NCBI GenBank assembly: GCA_963969495.1
Contig: OZ018323.1
Coordinates: 67,150,460-67,214,459 of the forward strand
Reading direction: 5' to 3'
Length of the DNA stretch: 64,000 bases
DNA from: Ceratothoa steindachneri
Lineage: Eukaryota > Arthropoda > Malacostraca > Isopoda > Cymothoidae
The notes beneath the pieces were generated by a model. That model had not been told where the DNA came from. It ran no database searches and was given only the letters and a program-made list of their open reading frames with translations. Shown here one piece after another: positions 54,810-64,000 of the stretch; position 1 is the stretch's first letter; every line of letters begins with the position of its first letter. Both the position numbers and the translations under genes were made by a program.

Positions 54810-57226
54810 ATGCCCAATGATGAAAAAAAAAAACATCTCCCCTTAATTCCCCCTATAACAACAACGGAGCCGCCCTCGTGCAGCTCCACAGAAAAGATGG
54901 AGGTCCCCCCCCCTGTGCTTGCGCAGGGGACCCTCCATAGCTCTTTAACCGGAGAGGAGGCTTACTCCTCTCCTACGCCTACGGGTGTAGGGGACTCCCC
55001 CTCACCCCCTTCTCTGGAGGTGCTTTCGGGCACCTCCCTATCTCCAGCGGCAGTCCCTCCTATGCTTTCTAAGGGGACTGCCAAGAAAGCCAGCAGGCAG
55101 CCCATTGCCGACCGCCCCTCGTACAAGCGGCTCGGTAGGGCAAACCCCCTTAGGGGGGAGAGGGAAGCCAGGCCCCTTCGGTCGCTTCCCTCAAAAGACC
55201 TGCTGGCAAAAATATTAAACCTTGCCGGGGTCAAGGCCTGTGCCTCCCCACTAAAGACTTATGACGCTGCCAAGGGGACCTGCGATGTCCTGGGAGGGGA
55301 TGGCCAACTGGAGGCCCCTCCTGTGATAGACATGGTCCTTGAGGAAAACCAGCCTCAGAAGGTAGGGCCTTCCATGGGGGGGAATCCGGGCTTGGCGCCA
55401 AGCACCGAAACCGAATCCGCCCCTATGCAAGGTCCTCATCAAACGGCTGTGGATTCTCAGGCAGGACAAGGAGGGGAGGGATCTCCTCCGGATGAATCCC
55501 CTGCGCCCACCGGGACTTTTTCCATTTCAGAGAAGGACCTGGCTGAGGCCGGTCCATCTGGCCTGGGGGCTTCTACCGGCGGGGGTGAAAAGCGGGTTCA
55601 TTCCCCGCCCTCCTCTCCTAAAAAGAAGAAAAAGACTCGGGCTCCTCTCCATCCGCGGGGGCTGCGGGGACGGATGGGTCTGCTGCCACTTTGGTAGGCG
55701 ACCAAGCCAAGATCGGCACATCCGGCCCCTCTACCCCCTCGTGTGCGGAGCCCCTGACTAAGACCAAGAGTGCACAGGGCGGAGCCTCGATGACATCGGG
55801 GCCCCTCATTCAGAGGTTACCTGGCGTTTTCGAGCCCGCTGGCTTCAAACGCTTCCTCGTTATTCGCTCCACTGATGGCACCATGTTGTCCAAGGGCAAC
55901 ATGATCCATCAGCCGAGAGGATTAGCTAGTGCAATTGGTAGAGAGCCGAAGGTAACCCGTTTCTCGGACGGGAGCCTTCTGGCGAATGCGGCGAATCCCG
56001 CCGAGGCGGCCAAGATAAGTGCACTTCGGACACTTCATGGCACCCCGGTGAGTGTGACGCCGCACTCTACCATGAACTTTGTAAAAGGAGTAGTTTATGC
56101 GAGGGAACTCGTTGACTACTCCATAGAAGACATCACCCTAGAGCTGGCCGACCATGGGGCGGTCAAGGTCGAACGTGTGATGAGAAAACAGGGAGGGGCC
56201 TCGAGACCCACCCCTACACTCTTCGTCACGTTCGACTGTGACAAGCTCCCTGAGTCGGTGCGTGCCGGTTGGTACCGCTACCGCGTAAAGGCATTCGTGC
56301 CACTGCCGCGGCGGTGCTATTACTGTCACCGCTTCGGCCACACGAATCGATCATGTAGACGTGCAAAATCGGGGTCACCCGAAGTCTGTGTAAATTGCTC
56401 CAAGGTCGCACACGATAAGTCCAAATCGTGTGTGGCCAAGTGTGTCAATTGTGGAGAGCCGCACCCTTCTTCTTCGAAGCAATGTGGTGCATATCTCCTT
56501 GAGAAAGAAATCCTGGCCATTCAGGCCCAGGATCGACTCTCATTCCGCGAGGCTAAGGACTTGGTCCTGGCGCGCCCGTCTCTGCCTGGGACGTCATATG
56601 CCTCAATAGTTAGAAAAGCACCCTCTGCTCCTGGCCCATCCAGGCCAACGAGCACGGTTGTTTCCGCGCCCATTCGGAGCCATTCTGCGGGCTCTACTAC
56701 ACCCGGGCGCTCTCCTGGTAGAGCTGGCGGCAAAAAGGGTTCACACCCAGCCCCGGCTAATACCAGGGCTCCCCCCTCTTCCCCCAGCGTGACCGTTTCC
56801 CGTAAGGCGAAACGGCCACGCGCCTCCACAGAGTCGTTAGACTCACAGGAGGCAACACCCCTGAAGATGGTCGCTAGGCCATCTTCCGGGGTTCCTAAAG
56901 CTGTTCCCCGAAAGGAGGACAGCAACAAAGGAGCTTCGGCCCCTTCGCCCACGCCCCGAGGTGGAGCGAGTGGCTCGGAGACGGTGGTTCCTCGAAAAGA
57001 GGGCTCCCCGCCTCCCAAGCCGCAACGCCCGCCTAAGGTTTCGAGGCGGAGGGAGGAAAAGACTCGCATGGCGAGCCCAACCTCCCCCAATAAGTCCTCG
57101 AAGGCGACAGCGCCTTCAGCGCTTTGTCCGGCCAACAGCGCGCAGGGTTCTGCCCCCGGGAAGCGTACGGCCATTCCCGTGAGGGTCTTCAATTCGAGGA
57201 GGGCCCCCGCGTCTCCTCCGAGCTAG
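54810..57226 (+). pseudogene. ORF1 of copy F, frameshifted
   Basis: ATG 54810 (MPNDEKKKHL) opens a subfamily-2 frame with a short lysine run (KKKKKTR). One G is lost near 55640 (ACTCGGGCTCC for ACTCGGGGCTCC), shifting the frame to a stop at 55697. The correct frame resumes from about 55691 with the gag region, all three knuckles and the basic tail (subfamily-2 markers SAGSTTPGRSPGRAGG) to 57226. Confidence 0.9.
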
Positions 57227-60200
57227 GCCTGGAGGGCATATTCCTTCAATGGAATTGCCGTGGACTCCGGGCCAACTGGGAGGAGTTGCGGAGGCTCGTC
57301 TCGTCCCGTTCCCCGTTAGCTATTTTTTTGCAGGAGACCATGCTAGGCGCATGCCCGCTGCCTGCCCTCCCGGGGTATAAGGGTCTTGCGACCCCACCAC
57401 CGCGGGATGGCCGGGCTGGGGGATGCGCGGTTTACACCCGGCATGATGTCTCCGTTCTTCCTTTCTCTTTAGATACCTCCTTTCAGGCAGTGGCTGTGCA
57501 GCTGCACCTGGATAGGAGGTATACTATCATTTCTGCGTACATTCCACCGTCAGCTGACTTCGACGCGGGGGACTTCCGCCGCGTCGTGGCACGGTTGCTG
57601 AGGCCCTATCTCTTGCTTGGAGATCTGAACGGCAGGCATCCTCTCTGGGGAGATTACTCCATAAATCCCAGGGGACAAGTCCTTGCCGATCTGATCGAAG
57701 AGCTTGAGATGGGTGTCCTAAACGTGGATGAGTTTACGCATCACTGTCCGAGAACCGCTTCATTTTCTTGCCTTGACCTATCTTTGTGCTCTTCAGATGC
57801 ACAGCCTGATTTTGATTGGGGGGTGGTCGATGACCTCCATGGTAATGATCACTTTCCCATTCAAATATCATTTTCAGGGCAACTGCCGCCTTAGAGCCCA
57901 CCTCGGTGGTGCTTGGCACGGGCGCGGTGGCCTGCATTTCAGGAAATGACTGAATTCTCTATCTCAGTCGAGGAGTTTAGGTCGGTAGATGAGGCCGTTG
58001 AGTTCTTCTCCGGCAACCTCATCTCCGTAGGCCTGACTACTATTCCTAGGACGTCTGGCCGTTTTGCACGCCGACCACTCCCATGGTGGTCGGCCGAGTG
58101 TGAGACGGCCCTCAAACAGAAGCGTTATGCCTACATGCGCTATAAGCGCCGCCCGAACGATTTCACTGTCGCTGAATTTCGTCGGGCTAGGGCTAGGTTC
58201 CGGTATATTTCGAAGCACGCCCGCCGCTCTTCTTGGCGGGCATACGTGTCTTCACTGAACGGGAAGACCCCTTTAGCTGAGGTGTGGAAGCGAGTCAAAA
58301 GGATTCGGGGCAAGTTCTCGCAGGACCCCCCTCCCGTTCTCCAGGAGAATGGGACCGCAATCTCGGACCCCGCGTCCGTGGCGGAATCCTTAGCGACCGC
58401 TTTTTCCGCATTCTCTAGCCGTGATGCTGCTCCGCCAGCATTCAATGCACGTCGTGATGTCGCGGAAGGCCGCCGGCTGGACTTTACCTCCAGAGGCGGA
58501 GAACCCTTCAACGACAAGTTTACTGTGAGTGAGTTGCGTTCCGCTCTCGCTTCGTGCGCGGACACCGCCCATGGTCCGGACGATGTCCCGTACGCCATGC
58601 TTCAAAACCTGGATGAGCGAGGCATGGCCTTTCTGTTAGATTTGTTCAACAGGATCTGGGTGGAAGGTCTTCTCCCAGACTCCTGGCGAATCGCTACTGT
58701 GCTCGCCTTTCGCAAGCCGGGGAGAGATCACTCTACTCCGACCGGTTTCCGCCCAATCTCTCTAACCTCTTGCGTGTGCAAGTTGATGGAGAAATTGGTA
58801 AATGTTAGATTAGCCTATTTCCTGGACAGCGGAGGCCATCTGTCTTCTGCACAGTGCGGCTTCCGTAAGTTCCACTCCACGTCGGATGCTCTGCTCCGAC
58901 TGGAAAGTGCCGTCTGCGAGGCTTTCCTTCGTAGACAGCACTACGCCACGGTGTTTTTTGATCTGGAGAAGGCCTATGATACCGCATGGCGATACGGTAT
59001 CATGGAGACTCTCCACACGATGGGGGCGAGGGGACGCCTCCCAATGTTTATATCTGAATTTTTGCGAGATCGTCGATTCCGCGTACGGGTGGGGGGAGCC
59101 CTCTCCGTCCCAAAGGAGCAGGAAGAGGGTGTCCCGCAGGGAAGTGTCCTCAGTGTCACACTCTTTGCCCTGAGCATCAACGGCATCACCTCGGTGCTGC
59201 CGGAAGATGTTCTCGCTACGCTCTACGTGGACGACCTTTCGATCTCTTTTGGCGCGGCCCAGATGCCAACTCTGGAGCGTCGACTCCAACAGGCATTGAA
59301 CCGCGTCTCTCACTATGCCGAAGCGCACAGGTTTCGGTTTTCTTTGGCCAAGACTAAGGTGGTGCACTTCTGCCGCCATCCACGGCTTCACCCCGACCCA
59401 GATTTGTTTCTTAATGGGGTGCGCCTGGATGTGGTTGAGTCGCACCGTTTCCTTGGTCTTGTATTCGACCGACGCCTCACCTGGGAGGCTCATATTCGCA
59501 GCCTTAGGGTCTCTTGTACCCGCGCCATGGACATTCTCCGTTCCGTGACGTTCACTGCTTGGGGCGCTGATAGGGCTACCGCCTTACTTTTTTATCGATC
59601 CTTTGTTCGCTCGAAGCTCGACTACGGATGCGAGTTTTATGCATCCGCAGCCGAGCGTTTATTGCGGAAGGTGGATTCGATCCACCACACCGGCCTTCGC
59701 CTTGCGACCGGTGCCTTCCGCACTTCCCCCATTGAGAGCCTGTTGGTCGATGCTGGGGAGATGCCACTCGCTCTGCGCCGCGTGCAGTGCATCACTCGCC
59801 TGTACGCGCGAGCCCGGCGCCTCCCTCAGTCGCCAACAGCTCTCACTGCATCCGCAGCTGATCTCGATGGTGCCTATGCCGCCGAGAGACGCCAGTCATA
59901 CCCTAAGCCCTTTGGGTTTAGGGCCAGGAAACTCCTTCGAGAAGTAGATATAGCTCTCGGGCCGGTGGCGCCCCTGGTTCTGCCCAGGACGCCACCCTGG
60001 AGGGTACCACATTTGGCTATTTGTCGCCACGCCTCTGCTCCCAAAGCTTGTACTGCGCCGGGAGTATTGCGTTCGACCTTTTTGGAGCACACATCGTGTC
60101 ACGCTGGTAACCTGCCAGTGTATACGGATGGCTCCAAGTCCCAAGAGGGGGTCGGCTTCCACGCCGTATCCCCTCTGTTTGAAGTCAGCGGGGCTCTACC

Positions 60201-60954
60201 AGGCGCTGCGTCTGTCTTCACGGCCGAGCTGGTGGCAATACACCACTCGGTACGAGAGATTACGCGACGTGCCCGGTTCGGAGACCGGATTGTGATCTAT
60301 AGCGACTCACAAAGCGCCCTGAGTGCTCTCGGGGCATTGGAATCTCCGCATCCCCTGGTTCGCGATATCCGTGACGCCACGGTTTTGGCGAGCCGGGCAG
60401 ATGTCGAGATTATCTTCTGCTGGGTTCCTGGACATGTAGGAATTGCGGGGAATGAGCGCGCCGATGAGGGCGCCAAAGAGTCCGCGAGGACTCTGCGACC
60501 GGACCAGCGTTTCGCTCTTCCTCACACCGACTACATGGCAGGAATACGGGCAGCTCTTCGGACTGCTTGGCAAAGAAGATGGGAGACGGTCGAAGGGAAC
60601 TTAAAGTTGCGTGCCATTGCGCCGCGACTGTTCCCATGGACCTATCCCCCAATGCCGCGGCGGCTTCAGGTTGCTTTCTGTCGTCTCCGAATCGGACACA
60701 CTCGTGTGACGCATCGCTATCTGATGGAGCGCTCGCCTGCGCCCTATTGCAACGACTGCGTCGTCCCCCAGACTGTTCGGCACATTCTTGTCGAATGTCC
60801 CAGTCTGGGTGATCTTCGCGCACGACACCTGTCCCGGTACCGGGATGGGCGGGGTCGCTACCGCCTGTCCCTTGTTCTCGGGATGAGTGCGTGTACTTTG
60901 ACTGGTGGACTTATTGACTTTTTGGGGGAGGCCGGCCTTCTCCCTTTTATTTAA
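57094..60954 (+). pseudogene. ORF2 of copy F, nonsense codon after endonuclease
   Basis: The frame opens in the ORF1 overlap. The endonuclease is complete (the SDH motif reads NDH here, HGNDHFPI). TAG at 57892-57894 replaces GAG in the sequence GQLPPERPP. The frame continues after it through RT and RNase H (GNERAD kept) to 60954 with a subfamily-2 end. The serine-to-asparagine change in SDH may also weaken the nuclease. Confidence 0.9.
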
Positions 60955-61359
60955 CGCGATTTAATTGTTGTTGTTGTTTTTGTAATTGTTTTGTTATTGC
61001 TTTGTTATTGTTATTGTTATTCCTTATTATTGTTTTCTGTTTAATTTTTTAAAGTAGCCTAAATTAGGCTGTTTGTTTACGGCAACTTATGCCTTAGTCG
61101 GCAGTCGCCAGATAGCCCCTTAATTAAAAAAAAAAAAAAACCTTCCTCACATCTCTTTTCCTCTCGTCTTCAAAATCTATCCGTTTTACGCGGTGTTCAA
61201 GGTGGAGCCGCCATGCCGAAGGACTGCCAGGCCACCAGGCGGGAGGGGTGGTCCCAAATGGCGGCGCCTGGCTCTGCCGGGCCTGTAAGCACCTCTTGCA
61301 GTGCGGGCTACTGCAAGAGGTGGTGAGCGATTGCGTCCCGTAAAACAAAGAGGGTCACC

Positions 61360-63799
61360 ATGCCCAATGATGAAAAAAAAAAACATCTACCCTTAATTCC
61401 CCCTATAACAACAACGGAGCCGCCCTCGTGCAGCTCCACAGAAAAGATGGAGGTCCCCCCCCCCCCCTGTGCTTGCGCAGGGGACCCTCCATAGCTCTTT
61501 AACCGGAGAGGAGGCTTACTCCTCTCCTACGCCTACGGGTGTAGGGGACTCACCCTCACCCCCTTCTCTGGAGGTGCTTTCGGGCACCTCCCTATCTCCA
61601 GCGGCAGTCCCTCCTATGCTTTCTAAGGGGACTGCCAAGAAAGCCAGCAGGCCACCCTTAGCCAGCCGCTCCACATCAAAGCGGCTCGGTAGGGCAAACC
61701 CCCTTAGGGGGGAGAGGGAAGCCAGGCCCCTTCGGTCGCTTCCCTCAAAAGACCTGCTGGCAAAAATATTAAACCTTGCTGGGGTCAAGGCCTGTGCCTC
61801 CCCACTAAAGACTTATGACGCTGCCAAGGGGACCTGCGATGTCCTGGGAGGGGATGGCCAATTGGAGGCCCCTCCTGTGATAGACATGGTCCTTGAGGAA
61901 AACCAGCCTCAGAAGGTAGGGCCTTCCATGGGGGGGAATCCGGGCTTGGCGCCAAGCACCGAACCCGAATCCGCCCCTATGCAAGGTCCTCATCAAACGG
62001 CTGTGGATTCTCAGGCAGGACAAGGAGGGGAGGGATCTTCTCCGGATGAATCCCCTGCGCCCACCGGGACCTTCTCCATTTCAGAGAAGGACCTGGCTGA
62101 GGCCGGTCCATCTGGCCTGGGGGCTTCTACCGGCGGGGGTGAAAAGCGGGTTCATTCCCCGCCCTCCTCTCCTAAAAAGAAGAAAAAGACAAGAAAGACG
62201 AAAAAGACTCGGGGCTCCTCTCCATCCGCGTGGGCTGCGGGGACGGATGGGTCTGCTGCCACTTTGGTAGGCAACCAAGCCAAGATCGGCACATCCGGCC
62301 CCTCTACCCCCTCGTGTGCGGAGCCCCTGACTAAGACCAAGAGTGCACAGGGCGGAGCCTCGATGACATCGGGGCCCCTCATTCAGAGGTTACCTGGCGT
62401 TTTCGAGCCCGCTGGCTTCAAACGCTTCCTCGTTATTCGCTCCACTGATGGCACCATGTTGTCCAAGGGCAACATGATCCATCAGAGGAGAGGATTAGCT
62501 AGTGCAATTGGTAGAGAGCCGAAGGTAACCCGTTTCTCGGACGGGAGGCTTCTGGCGAATGCGGCGAATCCCGCCGAGGCGGCCAAGATAAGTGCTCTTC
62601 GGACACTTCATGGCACCCCGGTGAGTGTGACGCCGCACTCTACCATGAACTTTGTAAAAGGAGTAGTTTATGCGAGGGAACTCGTTGACTACTCCATAGA
62701 AGACATCACCCTAGAGCTGACAGACCATGGGGCGGTCAAGGTCGAACGTGTGATGAGAAAACAGGGAGGGGCCTCGAGACCCACCCCTACACTCTTCGTC
62801 ACGTTCGACTGTGACAAGCTCCCTGAGTCGGTGCGTGCCGGTTGGTACCGCTACCGCGTGAAGGCATTCGTGCCACTGCCGCGGCGGTGCTATTACTGTC
62901 ACCGCTTCGGCCACACGAATCGATCATGTAGACGTGCAAAATCGGGGTCACCCGAAGTCTGTGTAAATTGCTCCAAGGTCGCACACGATAAGTCCAAATC
63001 GTGTGTGGCCAAGTGTGTCAATTGCGGAGAGCCGCACCCTGCTTCTTCGAAGCAATGTGGTGCATATCTCCTTGAGAAAGAAATCCTGGCCATTCAGGCC
63101 CAGGATCGACTCTCATTCCGCGAGGCTAAGGACTTGGTCCTGGCGCGCCCGTCTCTGCCTGGGACGTCATATGCCTCAATAGTTAGAAAAGCACCCTCTG
63201 CTCCTGGCCCATCCAGGCCAACGAGCACGGTTGTTTCCGCGCCCATTCGGAGCCCTTCTGCGGGCTCTACTACACCCGGGCGCTCCCCTGGTAGAGCTGG
63301 CGGCAAAAAGGGTTCACACCCAGCCCCGGCTAATACCAGGGCTCCCCCCTCTTCCCCCAGCGTGACCGTTTCCCGTAAGGCGAAACGGCCACGCGCCTCC
63401 ACAGAGTCGTTAGACTCACAGGAGGCAACACCCCTGAAGATGGTCGCTAGGCCATCTTCCGGGGTTCCTAAAGCTGTTCCCCGAAAGGAGGACAGCAACA
63501 AAGGAGCTTCGGCCCCTTCGCCCACGCCCCGAGGTTGAGCGAGTGGCTCGGAGACGGTGGTTCCTCGAAAAGAGGGCCCCCCGCCTCCCAAGCCGCAACG
63601 CCCGCCTAAAGTTTCGAGGCGGAGGGAGGAAAAGACTCGCATGGCGAGCCCAACCTCCCCCAATAAGTCCTCGAAGGCGACAGCGCCTTCAGCGCTTTGT
63701 CCGGCCAACAGCGCCCGGGGTTCTGCCCCCGGGAAGCGTACGGCCATTCCCGTGAGGGTCTTCAATTCGAGGAGGGCCCCCGCGTCTCCTCCGAGCTAG
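61360..63799 (+). pseudogene. ORF1 of copy G: poly-C frameshift and nonsense codon
   Basis: ATG 61360 is in the usual context, but the C run in the early coding region is 13 long (61455-61467) against 9 in copy F, which shifts the frame. From there the frame is open (subfamily-2 markers PLKTYDAAKGT, SAGSTTPGRSPGRAGG; three knuckles) until TGA at 63536-63538 replaces GGA in PRGGASGSE. The rest reads on to TAG at 63799. Confidence 0.9.
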
Positions 63800-64000
63800 G
63801 CCTAGAGGGCATATTCCTTCAATGGAATTGCCGTGGACTCCGGGCCAACTGGGAGGAGCTGCGGAGGCTCGTCTCGTCCCGTTCCCCGTTAGCTATTTTT
63901 TTGCAGGAGACCATGCTAGGCGCGTGCCCGCTGCCTGCCCTCCCGGGGTATAAGGGTCTTGCGACCCCACCACCGCGGGATGGCCGGGCTGGGGGATGCG
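63667..64000 (+). CDS. ORF2 start of copy G, partial
   Basis: Overlapping -1 frame as in the other copies, reading FLQWNCRGLRANWEEL and LLQETML-like sequence (FLQETMLGACP) into the first part of the endonuclease. It is truncated by the window edge, so its integrity is unknown. Confidence 0.8.

Larger units (their letters stand above)
54476..61140 (+). mobile_element. Copy F: subfamily 2, lacking the first ~200 bases
   Basis: It begins within the leader (TTCTCAGCCAATCG, equivalent to about 16067 of copy A) directly after the poly(A) of E. It has the subfamily-2 leader hairpin, ORF1, ORF2 and 3' UTR, ending in poly(A) (61126-61140). Both frames are broken. Part of ORF1 (QPIADRPSYKRL) is subfamily-1-like, so it too is a mosaic. 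Confidence 0.88.
61141..64000 (+). mobile_element. Copy G: subfamily 2, lacking about 320 leader bases, cut by window end
   Basis: It starts CCTTCCTCACATC directly after the poly(A) of F (equivalent to about 16190 of copy A). It carries the leader hairpin, ORF1 with two defects and the start of ORF2, then runs off the window. Confidence 0.87.

Noticed and set aside
16554..63765. Many long minus-strand open frames of 130-230 codons across the array
   Set aside because: They mirror ORF1/ORF2 in each copy, follow from GC-rich codon use, and show no domain pattern of their own.
54476..64000. Telomere-type array by end addition (as HeT-A/TART)
   Set aside because: Head-to-tail order and truncated starts fit, but B and C have target duplications inside A, the poly(A) junctions share a C|T cut, and single-copy genic DNA borders the array on the left.
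15759..64000. LTR retrotransposon, CRISPR array or satellite explanation for the repeats
   Set aside because: Copies have poly(A) ends, no LTRs, no protease or integrase, and gene-sized coding units with target duplications.

Overview
The window is eukaryotic DNA, most likely from an arthropod; the species cannot be named from sequence alone. Bases 1-15758 are AT-rich, mostly single-copy DNA with spliced exons, simple repeats and decayed transposon pieces. Bases 15759-64000 are a GC-rich, head-to-tail, partly nested array of one family of non-LTR retrotransposon. There are no bacterial features (no operons, tRNA, rRNA or CRISPR).

Left part (1-15758). Three decayed non-LTR relics lie at 1-110, 857-2400 and 2981-3240 (minus strand). 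A hAT-like inverted-repeat end lies near 646-692. A proline-rich coding exon at 3608-3799 ends in codon phase 2. It can join either of two downstream terminal exons, at 9723-9864 or 13630-13702. Both have good acceptors, matching phase, and a stop codon. The encoded peptide resembles the C-terminal proline-rich domain of dynamin (Drosophila shibire), so this is probably the 3' end of that gene with alternative C termini.

Right part (15759-64000). The element encodes ORF1, a gag-like protein with an RRM-like region and three CCHC-type knuckles, and ORF2, with AP-like endonuclease, reverse transcriptase, RNase H and a terminal C-C-H-C motif. This domain order fits the I/Jockey group. Copies are named here A1, A, B, C, P, H, D, H', E, F and G. 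B (17561-24519) is a 6.96-kb copy with both frames open and a 14-bp target duplication. B and C both sit inside ORF1 of A, so the family has inserted into itself. P-H-D and D-H'-E form a tandem duplication with a unit of about 8.4 kb. F and G follow as further head-to-tail copies. Every copy is on the + strand.

How it probably works. The RNA starts at CCCC-GTAA-GGGG, passes a short upstream ORF and a 13-bp covarying hairpin, then translates ORF1. ORF2 overlaps ORF1 in the -1 frame and has no AUG before its endonuclease, so it needs frameshifting or reinitiation. The 3' end carries two small hairpins before the poly(A). Equivalent hairpin pairs occur at the ends of older relics in the left flank. 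Copies are mosaics of two subfamilies with different 5' leaders and 3' UTRs, which indicates recombination or gene conversion. An assembly error in so repetitive a region cannot be excluded.
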